Positions 9,496 through 19,421 are shown, counted from the stretch's first letter. The stretch: DNA of 64,000 bases from Thermohalobaculum sediminis (GCF_023487995.1 NZ_JAMFKN010000001.1:744001-808000); one strand, 5' to 3'. Notes: generated from the letters alone by a model not told the origin. Program-made: numbers and translations.

Positions 9496-11055
9496 TCACA
9501 CGGGCTTGCGGGCGGACCAGCCGCCGGTCAGCCGGTCGAACACGGCATTGGCATAGAGGCCGTTCGCGAGATGCACGCGCAGCGGCGCCACCGCCGGATG
9601 CCCCGCCCACAGCGGCAGCGTCGCCTGCGCCAGCGCCACCGCGCCGAAGCCCAGCACCGTCAGCGCCATGACCAGCCATTCCAGCGGCCCCGGCGCGGGC
9701 ACGGGTGGCAGCGTGCCCCCGGCCACCAGCCCCGCAAGCTCGTGCAGCGCGAAGTATCCCAGCGTCGCGGCCAGCGCGCGCATCGTGACCCGCTGCGTGA
9801 GCGCCCGGGGCGCCGCGTCCGCGAGGCCCTGCGCGAAGAGATAGGCCACGCCCAGGATCAGGATGGCGCCGAGCGCGATCGCCTGCGGCGGCTTGCCGAG
9901 GAGCCCGAAGGCCGCGCCCGCGACCGCGTAGAGCCCCAGCGCCGCGAGGAAGGCGCGGCCCACCGCCGCCCGTCCCGGCACCGCCACCGGACCGGGGCGG
10001 CGCAGCGCCGCCACCGCCTCGACCGCATGGCCCGAGGCCAGGAAGGCATGCGCCTTGTAGAGCGAATGCGCCACGATGTGCAGCAGCGCGAGCCCGAACA
10101 GCCCAAGCCCGCATTGCAGGATCATGAAGCCCATCTGCGCCACCGTGGACCAGGCGAGCGAGGTCTTGACCGCAGGCTGCGTCAGCATCACCAGCCCGCC
10201 CAGCAGCGCCGTGAAACCGCCGATGAGCGCGAGCCCCGCCAGCACGCCGGGCGCGAGCAGCATCACCTCGGCGAAGCGGATCAGCAGGAAGCCGCCCGCG
10301 TTCACCACCCCGGCATGCAGCAGCGCCGAGGCGGGGGTGGGAGATTCCATCATCTCGGTCAGCCAGCCATGGGTCGGGAACTGCGCCGATTTCACCAGCG
10401 CGGCGAGCCCCAAGAGCCCCGCCGCCGCCACCGCGTGGGGCGCCGGGCCGCCCGCCCGCGCGGCGTCGAGGATCGCCGCGATGTCGCCCGTGCCATATCC
10501 CGCCGCCAGGATCGCGCAGCCCGCGAGCAGCGCCGCGTCACCCGCGCGGGCCATCACGAACTTCTTGCGCGCGGCGCGCCGGGCCGCCGGGCGCGCGGGA
10601 TAGAACAGCAGCAGCCGGTGCAGGCAAAGGCTGGTCGCTACCCAGGCGGCGGCAAGCTGCACGAGGTTGCCCGACTGCACCAGCATGAGCGCGGCCGCGA
10701 CGGTGGCGCAGATCCATCCGGTGAAGGCGCCCTGCCGGGCCTCGCCGTCGAGGTAGCGGCGGGTGTAGCGCAGCACCGCCCAGCCGACCAGCGAGACGGT
10801 GAGCGCGAGCGTGACGCTGACCGCGTCGAGCCGGAGCGAGAAGCCGAAGCCCCACGCCCCCAGCGTCGCGCCGGTCGCGGGCCCGCCGAGCGCGAGCCCC
10901 ACCGCCGCGGCGGCCGAGGCGAGGGCCGCCACGAGCCCGGCCAGTTCGGCCGCAGCGGGCACGAGGCGCGGCCGAGACCCCGGCCGGGTGGCGGCGATCA
11001 GCGCCGCGGCGATGAGCGCGGCAGGTGCGGGCAGCAGCAGAAGATCGGTCGGCAC
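9496..11055 (-). CDS. dabB: inorganic carbon transporter membrane subunit DabB (NuoL-like)
   Basis: Integral membrane protein of 519 residues from the proton-translocating NuoL/MrpA family, with about 13 helices. The antiporter-like core shows Lys222 in [12 protein letters not shown] and HAGVVNAGG (247-255). In DAB systems this subunit supplies the proton path that drives DabA. No other complex I genes are nearby, so it is not part of NADH dehydrogenase. Translation starts at a GTG preceded by ggaggga. It is transcribed away from the LysR regulator and is the first gene of a dabB-dabA operon. Confidence 0.92.
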   Translation of the reverse strand: MPTDLLLLPAPAALIAAALIAATRPGSRPRLVPAAAELAGLVAALASAAAAVGLALGGPATGATLGAWGFGFSLRLDAVSVTLALTVSLVGWAVLRYTRRYLDGEARQGAFTGWICATVAAALMLVQSGNLVQLAAAWVATSLCLHRLLLFYPARPAARRAARKKFVMARAGDAALLAGCAILAAGYGTGDIAAILDAARAGGPAPHAVAAAGLLGLAALVKSAQFPTHGWLTEMMESPTPASALLHAGVVNAGGFLLIRFAEVMLLAPGVLAGLALIGGFTALLGGLVMLTQPAVKTSLAWSTVAQMGFMILQCGLGLFGLALLHIVAHSLYKAHAFLASGHAVEAVAALRRPGPVAVPGRAAVGRAFLAALGLYAVAGAAFGLLGKPPQAIALGAILILGVAYLFAQGLADAAPRALTQRVTMRALAATLGYFALHELAGLVAGGTLPPVPAPGPLEWLVMALTVLGFGAVALAQATLPLWAGHPAVAPLRVHLANGLYANAVFDRLTGGWSARKPV

Positions 11056-11124
11056 GCCATCCCTCCGTTCGGCAATGCGATCTGCGGCGGGAGGTAGCTC
11101 GGTGATCGATTTAAGTAAAATTCA

Positions 11125-11162
11125 TTGTTTTTGGGATTTCATTCGATATTTTAGAACGAATG
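11125..11162 (+). promoter_or_regulatory. promoter and dyad at the start of the LysR gene
   Basis: A possible -35 (TTGTTT, 11125-11130) and -10 (TATTTT, 11147-11152) are 16 bases apart, which would put the transcript start at the ATG (11160). No ribosome site is present, so the mRNA may be leaderless. A perfect dyad CATTCG-N11-CGAATG (11140-11162), of LysR T-N11-A type, overlaps the -10 and the start codon. This fits autorepression and shared control of dabBA. Confidence 0.5.
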
Positions 11163-12059
11163 CATGGACTGAATCTCCACCACCTGCGCTATTTCCGGGC
11201 CGTCGCGCATGACGGGAACCTCACGCGCGCGGCCGAGCGGATGAACCTCTCGCAATCGGCGCTGTCGGTGCAGATCCGCAGGCTCGAGGAGTTCCTGGGC
11301 CATGCGCTGTTCGAGCGACGGGGACGGCGGCTGGTGCTGACCGAGGCGGGGCGGATCGCGCTCGACCATGCCGACGCGATCCACGCGGCGGGCGAGGAGC
11401 TGATCGGCACCCTGCGCGAGACCGGGCGCTCGCGCCAGGCGCTGCGGGTGGGCGCGCTCGCCACGCTCTCCCGCAACTTCCAGGCGGCCTTCCTGCGGCC
11501 GGTGCTGGGGCGGGCGGATGTCGAGGTGATCCTGCGCTCGGCCAGTCAGGCCGAGCTGATGCGCGGGCTGGGGACGCTGGCGCTCGACGTCGCGCTGATG
11601 ACCCGCCCGCCCCAGCCCGACGCCGCGATGCCGGTCGTCGCCCACCGCCTGGCCGAGCAGCAGGCGAGTTTGGTGGGTACGCCCACGCGGCGGATCGAGG
11701 GGGCGCGGCTGGCCGACCTTCTGGCCGCGCATCCGATGATCCTGCCGACGCCCGAGAGCGGACTGCGGCCCGAACTCGACGCCCTGTTCGCGCGCCTCGG
11801 CATCCGGCCGCAGATCGCCGCCGAGGTGGACGACATGGCGATGATCCGCCTGATGGCGCGCGAGGATGCGGGGCTTGCGGTGGTGCCGCCGATCGTGGTG
11901 CGCGACGAGCTGGCGAGCGGGCGCCTGGTCGAGCTGAGCCGCCTGCCCGGGATCGCCGAGAGCTTCTACGCCGTCACGCCCGAGCGGCGCTTCCCGCACC
12001 CGCTGCTGCCGCTCCTGCTGGAGTTCCGGGCCGAGGCGGCGCAGGACGCCACCGCCTGA
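11160..12059 (+). CDS. LysR-family regulator, NhaR-like, divergent from dabBA
   Basis: LysR-type regulator of 299 residues. The N-terminal winged helix starts LNLHHLRYFRAVAHDGNLTRAAERM and continues with LSQSALSVQIRRLEE to about residue 60. The effector domain runs from about 90 to 290. The N-terminal half is closest to the NhaR subgroup, which in proteobacteria often accompanies DUF2309/NuoL-like pairs. It is divergent from dabB across a 104-base A+T-rich gap, the classical arrangement for a regulator of that operon. The effector is unknown; sodium, pH or low CO2 are candidates. Confidence 0.85.
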   Translation: MHGLNLHHLRYFRAVAHDGNLTRAAERMNLSQSALSVQIRRLEEFLGHALFERRGRRLVLTEAGRIALDHADAIHAAGEELIGTLRETGRSRQALRVGALATLSRNFQAAFLRPVLGRADVEVILRSASQAELMRGLGTLALDVALMTRPPQPDAAMPVVAHRLAEQQASLVGTPTRRIEGARLADLLAAHPMILPTPESGLRPELDALFARLGIRPQIAAEVDDMAMIRLMAREDAGLAVVPPIVVRDELASGRLVELSRLPGIAESFYAVTPERRFPHPLLPLLLEFRAEAAQDATA

Positions 12060-12251
12060 CCCGCGCCCGTGCCGCCCCCGGCGGCGCGAGCCCTTGACAG
12101 GCCCGGCGCCGCGCTTAGCGTCGTGAGCGGCCGGCATCCGGCCGATCCCGCGCGGCGCAGGACCCGCCGGGGCAGCGAGGGGAACCCCGACGATGCCGAC
12201 GACGCGCGCCGCAGGAACGCCGACCGAGCCTGCCGCCGCTGGCCACGGCCG

Positions 12252-13661
12252 ATGAGCGGCGCCGCGGCGGGGACCGGCGCCACGCAGGGCGCCGCGGTGC
12301 CCTACCCCAGCCTGCGCGAGGCGACGGCGGTCTGGGCGCGGATCGCGCTCCTGTCGTTCGGCGGGCCGGCGGGCCAGATCGCGGTGATGCACCGCATCCT
12401 GGTCGAGGAGAAGCGCTGGATCGGCGAGGAGCGGTTCCTGCACGCGCTGAACTTCTGCATGCTGCTGCCGGGGCCCGAGGCGCAGCAGCTTTGCATCTAT
12501 ATCGGCTGGCTCATGCACCGGACGCTGGGCGGGCTGATCGCCGGCATCCTGTTCGTGCTGCCGGGCGTCGTATCGATCATGGCGCTGAGCTGGATCTACG
12601 CGATCCACGGCAACAGCGGGATCGTCGCGGCGCTGTTCTTCGGGCTCAAGGCCGCGGTGCTGGCGATCGTGCTGCAGGCGGTCGTGCGAATCGGCGGGCG
12701 CGCCCTGCGCAACCGCGCGATGGTGGCGCTGGCCGCGGCCTCGTTCATCGCGATCTATGGCTTCGACCTGCCCTTTCCGCTGATCATCTCGGCGGCCGCA
12801 CTGACCGGGTTCGCCGGCGCGCGCGCGGGCTGGCGGGCCTTCGCCACCCGGGGCGGGCACACGGCGGCGGGCGGGCGCCCCGTCCCGGACGCCGAGAGCG
12901 CGCTGGGCGAGGACCTGCCCGCCCATGCCCGGCCCGGCGCGGGGCAGGCGCTGCGGGTCGCGGCGATCTGCCTGTTCCTGTGGCTCGCGCCGGTCGCGGC
13001 GCTGCTTGCGGCGCTGGGGCCGGAGCACGTGTTCAGCGAGATCGCGCTGTTCTTCTCGGGCCTCGCCGTGGTGACCTTCGGGGGCGCCTACGCCGTGCTG
13101 GCCTGGGTGGCGCAGGAGGCCGTGGGCACCTATGGCTGGCTCGCGCCCGGCGAGATGCTGGACGGGCTGGGCATGGCCGAGACGACGCCGGGACCGCTGA
13201 TCATGGTCACGCAGTTCGTGGGCTTCATGGCCGCCTTCCGCGATCCGGGCGCGCTCGGGCCCCTGTGGGCCGGGACGCTGGGGGGGCTCCTGACCACCTG
13301 GGTGACCTTCGCGCCCTGCTTCCTGTGGATCTTCCTCGGCGCGCCGCATGTCGAGCGGCTGCGGCGCAACGCGGCGCTGGCGGGAGCGCTGTCGGCGATC
13401 ACGGCGGCGGTGGTGGGGGTGATCCTCAACCTCGCGCTCTGGTTCGGGCTGCATGTGCTGTTCGGCGAGGTCCGGGTGTTCGAGGGCGCGGGTCTCAGCA
13501 TCGACCTGCCGGTGCCGGACACGCTCGACCCGCTCGCGGCCCTTCTGGTCGCAGCGGCGCTGGTCGCGGTGTTCCGCCTGCGGCTGGGCCTGTTCGCAGT
13601 GCTGGGCGGCTGCGCGGCGGCCGGGATGGCGCTGCACCTCGCGGGGTTCGCCGCCGGCTGA
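12252..13661 (+). CDS. chrA: chromate transporter ChrA, two-domain form
   Basis: Inner-membrane CHR-family transporter of 469 residues. Two homologous CHR halves are visible. The first has SFGGPAGQIAVMHR and LLPGPEAQQ (about 30-85); the second has TFGGAYAVLAWVAQE and AETTPGPLI (about 275-320). It exports chromate, probably by proton antiport. The ATG at 12252 has no obvious ribosome site; the reading frame is open for about 180 bases upstream, so the start is uncertain. No chrB regulator is present. It runs convergently with the LysE-family gene. Confidence 0.88.
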   Translation: MSGAAAGTGATQGAAVPYPSLREATAVWARIALLSFGGPAGQIAVMHRILVEEKRWIGEERFLHALNFCMLLPGPEAQQLCIYIGWLMHRTLGGLIAGILFVLPGVVSIMALSWIYAIHGNSGIVAALFFGLKAAVLAIVLQAVVRIGGRALRNRAMVALAAASFIAIYGFDLPFPLIISAAALTGFAGARAGWRAFATRGGHTAAGGRPVPDAESALGEDLPAHARPGAGQALRVAAICLFLWLAPVAALLAALGPEHVFSEIALFFSGLAVVTFGGAYAVLAWVAQEAVGTYGWLAPGEMLDGLGMAETTPGPLIMVTQFVGFMAAFRDPGALGPLWAGTLGGLLTTWVTFAPCFLWIFLGAPHVERLRRNAALAGALSAITAAVVGVILNLALWFGLHVLFGEVRVFEGAGLSIDLPVPDTLDPLAALLVAAALVAVFRLRLGLFAVLGGCAAAGMALHLAGFAAG

Positions 13662-13672
13662 GGCCGGGCCGG

Positions 13673-14263
13673 TCAGAGCTGCGCGGCCACCGCGATCGCG
13701 ACCACCGCCAGCATCGCCGCGGCCATCGCCATGTTGATCGCCCGCTGCACCGGGGGCGCGAGGTCGAGCCGGCGCAGCAACACGCCCGCGGCGAGCCAGG
13801 CGAGGTGGATCGGCACCCAGATCGCGTTCATGATGAGCAGCTTGAGCGCCGTCTCGGACGCCAGCGCCCCCGGCATGAAGGCGAAGCCCGAGAAGAAGGC
13901 GGTGTTGACCGCATAGGCCTTTGGGTTGATCGGCTGCAGCGCGAGGCCGTTCCAGAAACCGGGCGCGCGCTCGGGATGGATGAAGGCGATCCGCGCGCCC
14001 GCGAAGGCGATCTTGACGCCGAGCCACATGAGGTAGCCCGCCGAGGCGAAGAGCAGCACTGGCCGAAGCCACGGCACGGCCAGCGCCGCCGCGGCAATGC
14101 CCGAGATCACGAGACCCGCGACGAGGTTGTTCCCCGCCCACAGCCCCGCGACATAGGCAAGCCCCGCCCGGTAGCCGAAGGCCGAGCCCACCCCGGCGGT
14201 CGAGAGGACCCCCGGGCCGGGCGTGACGATGAGAAAGAAGACGGCGGCGGCGAACTCGAGCAT
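13673..14263 (-). CDS. LysE/RhtB-family amino acid exporter
   Basis: Small inner-membrane exporter of 196 residues with about six helices. It begins with the LysE signature FFLIVTPGPGVLSTAGVG. The NPKAYAVNTAFFSGF region in the middle is also typical. Members of this family expel amino acids or their analogues. The substrate cannot be read from the sequence. It is a single gene, convergent with chrA and divergent from the GNAT gene. Confidence 0.85.
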   Translation of the reverse strand: MLEFAAAVFFLIVTPGPGVLSTAGVGSAFGYRAGLAYVAGLWAGNNLVAGLVISGIAAAALAVPWLRPVLLFASAGYLMWLGVKIAFAGARIAFIHPERAPGFWNGLALQPINPKAYAVNTAFFSGFAFMPGALASETALKLLIMNAIWVPIHLAWLAAGVLLRRLDLAPPVQRAINMAMAAAMLAVVAIAVAAQL

Positions 14264-14474
14264 CGACGCTGCCTAGCAAGCGGCGGCGAGGCTGGCAACG
14301 CCGATCGGTCCGCCTCCGCGCCGGCGCGCCGCCATGCGGCCGCGCGCGGACCGTGCCGGGAAAGCCGGGCGGGCGCCGCGTGTCCGCCGCCATTTCGGTA
14401 GCGTCGCGCGCCGTGGCGGGCTAGGCTTTCCTGCGGTTGTGTTGTTCGGTCCGCTTTCATCGGGTGCGCGAGTC

Positions 14475-16154
14475 GTGAGAGTCGAGATTTCCGCCGGTGC
14501 GCGCGGATGGGAGCTGCTGGCCGACCCGGCCTTCCGTGCGGCATGGGACCGGCTGGCCGCCGCGGACCCGAAACTCACCCTCCTGCAGGAACGGCCCTTC
14601 GTGACGGCCTGGTTCCGCGCCTATGGCGCCGGGCACGAGCCGGTGATGGTGACGGCGCGCGACGCGGCGGGCGCGCCGGTCGCGCTGATGCCGCTGGCGC
14701 GCCGGGTCCGCGACGGCAGGCTGATGCATGCGGGCGGCGAGCAGGCCGAGTATCACGGCTGGATCGCCCTGCCCGAGGCCGAGGCGGGGTTCCTGCCGCG
14801 CGCCCTGCCCGAGCTTGCCCGCGCCCTGCCCTTCGCAAGCTGGGCGTGGCGCTGGGCGCCGCCGGGCACGCCGATGGACTGGACGGCGGATCCCGAGCTG
14901 GCGCGCGCGGGCCTGCACGTGACGGTCGAGCGCCGCATGTCGCCCGTGCTGGACCTGCGCGACGGCGAGAAGATGAAGAAGCTGGTCGCCAACAAGTCGC
15001 TGCGCGCCAAGATGAACCGCTACCGCCGCGCCGGCGGGTATTCCTTCGAGCGGATCCGCGACCCGGCCCGGACGCGCGCGCTGATGGCGGAACTGGCGCG
15101 CCAGTGCGACTTTCGGCAGGAGGTGATCAACGGCGTGCGGCCCTTCGCGGACGATCCGTGCAAGGCTGCCTTCTTCGTCGAGCGGCAGGCCGAGCCGGAG
15201 GCCGTGCACTTCTCGGTGCTGTGGAACGGCGACCGGCCCATCGCCTTCCATTTCGGCGGCTGCGACGGACGGACCTGCCTGCTGGGCCTCAGTGCCTTCG
15301 CGCCCGACGAGAGCCGCAACTCGCCCGGCAGCCTGCTGCTGGTCGAGCTGGCGCAGGCGCTGAGCGAGGCGGGGTACGAGCGGCTCGACCTCACCCCCGG
15401 GACCGACCCCTACAAGCAGCGCTTCGCGACCGGCGAGCAGGAACTCGCGCGGCTGACGATCCACGGCTCGCGCATGGCCGCGCTCCGCGCGCGTGCGGCG
15501 GGGCGCGTGCGGCACGCCGTGCAGGCGCTGTGGGCAAAGCAGGACCTGGCGGTGCAGGACCGCCTCGCGCGATGGCGGCGCGGGCTGGGAGCGGCTCGGC
15601 AGGCGCTGCGCGAGGAGGGGCTGGGCGCGCTAGGCGCGGCCATCGGCGGCGGGGCGGGGCGAGGATGCATCTGGCTCGCGCGTCCCGCCGGCACGCCGCG
15701 TGAGAACCCGCCGCGCGGCGCGCCGCCCGTGCGCCGCCAGCCCTGGGCCGAGATGATGGCGGCGAAGGCACAGACCCCGGCGTCGCGCCGCCGGGCGGCA
15801 ATGTCGACCGCCCTGGGGCGCTTCCAGGACGGAGAGGTACTCTATGCCGCGGGCGACGGCGAGGGGCCGGCCCTGCTCGCGTGGCGCGCCGACAAGCCCG
15901 GCGAGGCGGCGGCGCGGGCGATGGAGACGGCGGGGCTCGTCCCCAGCGGCTGCGTGCTGATCCACGGCATCGACTGGTGCGGCGCAGAGCCGGACGGCGC
16001 TCGGCTGCAAGCCTGCCTCGCGGCCATCCTCGCCGATGTCGCCGAGGGCGGCGAGCGGGACGTGGCGCTCTGCCTCGGCGCGGACGACCGCGCAAGCCTG
16101 GCCGCGGCGCGGCGCATGGGCTTCGCTCCCATCGGCACCCCGCAAGCGGGTTGA
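14475..16154 (+). CDS. CelD/BcsL-like GNAT acyltransferase with a second GNAT-like tail
   Basis: Soluble protein of about 559 residues. Residues 165-320 form an Acetyltransf_6 (CelD/BcsL) domain, with SLRAKMNRYRRAGG, FHFGGCDGRTCLLG, and LDLTPGTDPYKQRF. This family acylates polysaccharide or amino-group substrates and may act in exopolysaccharide synthesis. Residues about 425-559 end in ARRMGFAPIG, which looks like a second, degenerate GNAT half. The start is uncertain: the GTG at 14475 is chosen because similarity begins there, but the frame is open further upstream and no clear ribosome site is seen. It lies ahead of the autotransporter. Confidence 0.75.
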   Translation: MRVEISAGARGWELLADPAFRAAWDRLAAADPKLTLLQERPFVTAWFRAYGAGHEPVMVTARDAAGAPVALMPLARRVRDGRLMHAGGEQAEYHGWIALPEAEAGFLPRALPELARALPFASWAWRWAPPGTPMDWTADPELARAGLHVTVERRMSPVLDLRDGEKMKKLVANKSLRAKMNRYRRAGGYSFERIRDPARTRALMAELARQCDFRQEVINGVRPFADDPCKAAFFVERQAEPEAVHFSVLWNGDRPIAFHFGGCDGRTCLLGLSAFAPDESRNSPGSLLLVELAQALSEAGYERLDLTPGTDPYKQRFATGEQELARLTIHGSRMAALRARAAGRVRHAVQALWAKQDLAVQDRLARWRRGLGAARQALREEGLGALGAAIGGGAGRGCIWLARPAGTPRENPPRGAPPVRRQPWAEMMAAKAQTPASRRRAAMSTALGRFQDGEVLYAAGDGEGPALLAWRADKPGEAAARAMETAGLVPSGCVLIHGIDWCGAEPDGARLQACLAAILADVAEGGERDVALCLGADDRASLAAARRMGFAPIGTPQAG

Positions 16155-16459
16155 TCCGCAGCGGGCGTCGGCGCCCGCTGGCTGCTGGAAACCCGTGATG
16201 GCGGGGATGCGGCGGCGAGCCCGCCCCCCATTCCGGTCCCGGCGGCCCCGACGGCTGCGCGGGCGCCACCCCCTTTTTGACCCCTACGCCGCCGCCCCGG
16301 CCGCAGACCCGGCGCGCCGGGCCCGTGCTGCGCGTGGCCGGGGGCTCACGCGCTGATCACGAGAAGTTCGAAAGACGCGATCACGGCCCGGTGCTACGCC
16401 GCCGGGACGGGGGGAAGAGACTGATTCAAAATGGTTAATTCTGCTTCCGGGAGCGTGTA
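16155..16459 (+). other. intergenic region before the autotransporter
   Basis: 305 bases without a convincing gene. They hold the hairpin after the GNAT gene and the promoter and leader of the autotransporter. The last 50 bases are notably A+T-richer (TTCAAAATGGTTAATTCTGC), a likely promoter zone, ending in a ggga ribosome site before the ATG. Confidence 0.5.
16159..16180 (+). terminator. hairpin after the GNAT gene
   Basis: A perfect 9-base-pair stem with a TCGG loop begins 5 bases after the stop codon at 16154. The stable UUCG-like tetraloop is common in terminators, although no T tract follows. Confidence 0.55.
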
Positions 16460-19348
16460 ATGACTGACTTTCACCCGTCGAACTTCACATCGCCCGTGAC
16501 CGGCGGTGGTGGCGTGCGCGCTGCCGCCGCGCTACCGCACGGAAGGGCCGGGCGCGCGCTGCGCCTTGGCGCCTCGGGCCTCGCGATCGCGGTCGCGATG
16601 GCCGCGGGCCATGGTCCTGCCCATGCAGCAAACGAATGCGGTGGCGCGGCACCGGGCGCGACCGTCACCTGCACGCCCGCGGGCAATCCCTTTGCCGACG
16701 GGATCCAGTACGGCAATGTCGGGCTGCCGGTCGCGGACCTGACGGTGGTGATCGAAAGCGGCGTTGTCATCGACACCGATGCAACCGCCGAGGCGGGCCT
16801 GCGGCTGTTCGGCTCGGGCGACACCACCGTCGACGCGCGCGCGGGCGCCACGATCTCGACCGCCGGGACTGGCGCGGAGGGCATCTGGGCGCGCAGCTAC
16901 GACGGGGCCGTGACGATCGTCTCGGGCGCGGCGGTCACCACCACCGGCGACTCATCGCGCGGCATCTATGGCAGCAGCTTCGGCACGACACCCGGTGCCG
17001 ATGTCGTGATCACCGCCACCGGGCCGGTCGACACCGGCGGGGATCATTCCAACGCGGTTCAGGCGATCTCGCGCGCCGGGTTCATCACCGTCGATGCAAG
17101 CGGCGACCTGACCACGCGGGGCTATCTGTCCTACGGCATCCGCACGGAAGGGGATGGCGGGGTCAGCATCACCTCGACCGGCACGATCACCACCTCGGGC
17201 CGTTTCGGCGACGGCGTGCTCGCGAACAGCTTCGGCGGCACGATGGACATCACCGTCAACGACATCGTCGCGACCGGCGATGGCGGGCGGGGCATCTTCG
17301 CGCGCAACTTCGGCGCCGGCGCGGGCAACACCATCGATGTGACCGTGACCGGGTCGGTCTCGACCGCGACCGATTTCGCGTCCGGCGTTCAGGCCCGCAG
17401 CTATGGCGGGGCGGTGACGATGGACATCGCCGATGTCTCGACGGTCGGAGCGGGTGCGACGGCCGTGTTCGCCAGCACGTCCCCGTACGGAACGCCGCTG
17501 GCGGCGATCTCGATCACGGTGTCGGGCGATGTTTCGGCGCTTGGCGCGGGCTCGACCGGCATCCGGGCGATCGGCACGTCGAGCACGATCGTGATCACCG
17601 AGACCGGCTCGGTCTCGTCGACGCAGGCCAGCTCGATCCTGTCGAGCGGCACATCGGTCGACACCCTCGAGGTGCATGGTCGGCTGAGCGGCGCGACGCG
17701 GTTGAACGCCGGCGACGACACTGTCAGCTTCTTCTCGACCGCCGACATCTCGGGCCTCAGCCTGGTCGATGCGGGGGACGGGGTGGACGCGCTCGCGCTC
17801 GACGGGCTCGCGGGCGCGCTCGACCCGACCGTGTTTGCGAACTTCGAGACGATCACGCTCGACAACGGCGCCGACCTCGTCGCGGCCCCCGCGGGCGCGT
17901 CGGTGCTGAGCGCGTCGCAGGGCCTTTTCCTGCGGAACGGCTCGGGCCTGAGGCTCGGCGATCTCGATGACATCCTCGGCACGGTCTCGATCGACGCGAC
18001 CTCGCGGCTGGTGGCGCGCGGCGACAGCCCGGGAACGAACGCGATTACCGGCGATCTGGCGCTGGCCGGGCGGCTGGACCTCACCGACGGCGCGGCAGAC
18101 GACCGCACCGACGTCAGCGGCAGCCTGATCGGCCAGGGCGGCACCATCGCGCTCGACGTGCTGTTCGGCGGCGGGCGGGTCGCGGCATCGGACCTCGTGA
18201 CCTTCGGGGCCGACGTGACCGGCACGGCCTTCATCGAGGTCAACCCGCTGCTGGGCGGCGCGCCGGGCGGCACCTCGGCGCCGTTGATCACCTTCGCGGG
18301 TGACAATCTGGCGGATATCCGGCTGGCGCAGCCGGTCGAGTTCGGCGGCGTGATCTTAGACCTCGAGCAGGTCGGCAACAGCTTCACGCTGGCGCTGGTC
18401 GAGCAGGGGCTGGCGGGCGATGTTGCGGGCGGGGTGGCGCTGGGCGCGGTCTTCGCGCCGATGCTGCGCGACCTGTTCGGCGACCTCGGCGCGCGCATCG
18501 GCACCGGCGACGCGCTGCGCCGGCCGGGGCTGGACGGCTCGGCGCCGGGCCTGTGGGGCCGGATCGGGGGCGCCTATCACGACGGCGAGGCGGGCAGCGG
18601 CGGGCGCACGGTGGAGCTCGATCTCAGCCATGTCGTGACGCAGCTTGGCGTCGACCTGCCCCGCGTCGATCTGGGCGGGGGCTCGGTCGTCGGCTCGGTG
18701 ATGGCGCAGTACGGGCGCGCGAACGGCGATGCCGGGCAGCCGGGCGTGGTGTCGGCATCCTTCGATGCCACGAGCTACGGCGCGGGCCTCGGGCTCACCT
18801 GGTATGCCGGCGACGGCGACACCTATGCGGATCTCACGGGCATGGTGAACTGGCACGACCTGGGCGTGCCGGGCCCCGATGGCGAGGCGGTCTCCTACAC
18901 GCTGGGCGCCGAGGCGGGCACGCGGGTCGCGCTGGCCGACAACCTCTCGCTCGCGCCGCTGGGACAGGTGGTCTACTTCAACGCCGACATCGACAGCCTG
19001 GCGCGGCCGACGGCGCTGGACCCGGCCGGGCGGGTCGCGTTCGACCGTGCCGAAAGCCTCGAGGCGCGGGCCAACCTGATGCTGGAATACGCGACCAGCA
19101 CCACCTCGTCGGTGCAATTCGGCGGCGGGCTCGCCTACGAGTTCCTGGGCACCAGCGCCACGCGCTTCGGCTTCGGCTCGGAGGTCGAGAGCGATCTCGG
19201 CGGCATGAGCGGCGAGCTGGCAGCGCGCGGGCAGGTGCGCCTTGCCGAGACCGTCACGCTGTTCGGCGACCTGCGCGGCCGCAAGGCCTTCCAGTCGGAC
19301 GGCATCGACAGCCTGTTCGGGCAGGTCGGTCTGACCATCGACTTCTGA
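16460..19348 (+). CDS. autotransporter with beta-helix passenger and outer-membrane barrel
   Basis: Type Va-like surface protein of 962 residues. A long N-terminal leader ends in a signal peptide (about 32-56, cleaved near AHA-AN). The passenger (about 60-400) is built of repeats rich in T, G and S, such as TTSGRFGDGVLAN and ATGDGGRGIFARN, typical of a right-handed beta helix. A spacer follows, then a C-terminal autotransporter barrel (about 690-962) ending in phenylalanine (GLTIDF), as BAM substrates do. No protease triad was noticed in the passenger, so it may be an adhesin or coat. The ribosome site is gggagcg. Confidence 0.88.
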   Translation: MTDFHPSNFTSPVTGGGGVRAAAALPHGRAGRALRLGASGLAIAVAMAAGHGPAHAANECGGAAPGATVTCTPAGNPFADGIQYGNVGLPVADLTVVIESGVVIDTDATAEAGLRLFGSGDTTVDARAGATISTAGTGAEGIWARSYDGAVTIVSGAAVTTTGDSSRGIYGSSFGTTPGADVVITATGPVDTGGDHSNAVQAISRAGFITVDASGDLTTRGYLSYGIRTEGDGGVSITSTGTITTSGRFGDGVLANSFGGTMDITVNDIVATGDGGRGIFARNFGAGAGNTIDVTVTGSVSTATDFASGVQARSYGGAVTMDIADVSTVGAGATAVFASTSPYGTPLAAISITVSGDVSALGAGSTGIRAIGTSSTIVITETGSVSSTQASSILSSGTSVDTLEVHGRLSGATRLNAGDDTVSFFSTADISGLSLVDAGDGVDALALDGLAGALDPTVFANFETITLDNGADLVAAPAGASVLSASQGLFLRNGSGLRLGDLDDILGTVSIDATSRLVARGDSPGTNAITGDLALAGRLDLTDGAADDRTDVSGSLIGQGGTIALDVLFGGGRVAASDLVTFGADVTGTAFIEVNPLLGGAPGGTSAPLITFAGDNLADIRLAQPVEFGGVILDLEQVGNSFTLALVEQGLAGDVAGGVALGAVFAPMLRDLFGDLGARIGTGDALRRPGLDGSAPGLWGRIGGAYHDGEAGSGGRTVELDLSHVVTQLGVDLPRVDLGGGSVVGSVMAQYGRANGDAGQPGVVSASFDATSYGAGLGLTWYAGDGDTYADLTGMVNWHDLGVPGPDGEAVSYTLGAEAGTRVALADNLSLAPLGQVVYFNADIDSLARPTALDPAGRVAFDRAESLEARANLMLEYATSTTSSVQFGGGLAYEFLGTSATRFGFGSEVESDLGGMSGELAARGQVRLAETVTLFGDLRGRKAFQSDGIDSLFGQVGLTIDF

Positions 19349-19356
19349 GATGCGTG

Positions 19357-19389
19357 CCTGTCCCCGGGCGCGGTCCCGGGGGCAGGTTT
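19357..19389 (+). terminator. Rho-independent terminator after the autotransporter
   Basis: A 12-base-pair stem (CCTGTCCCCGGG with CCCGGGGGCAGG, one G-U pair) around a 6-base loop is followed by TTT. It starts 8 bases after the stop codon, and is the clearest terminator in the left half of the window. Confidence 0.75.
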
Positions 19390-19421
19390 CCCCATGATGC
19401 CGCACGGAGCCGGGAGCCGGC

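Noticed and set aside
7128-9671. Plus-strand open frame of about 850 codons opposite dabA
   Set aside because: Composition typical of a G+C shadow; dabA on the other strand has its zinc ligands and a ribosome site.
7051-12059. dabB as part of a NADH dehydrogenase or Mrp antiporter operon
   Set aside because: No nuo or mrp genes are near, while DabA with its zinc-site residues is directly next to it.
11151-14393. Minus-strand open frame of about 1080 codons across the LysR, chrA and lysE genes
   Set aside because: It runs antisense to two recognised genes and shares only part of the lysE stretch in another frame; no family features.
16460-19348. Autotransporter as a protease or esterase
   Set aside because: The passenger shows only repeats; no serine-protease triad or GDSL motif was seen.
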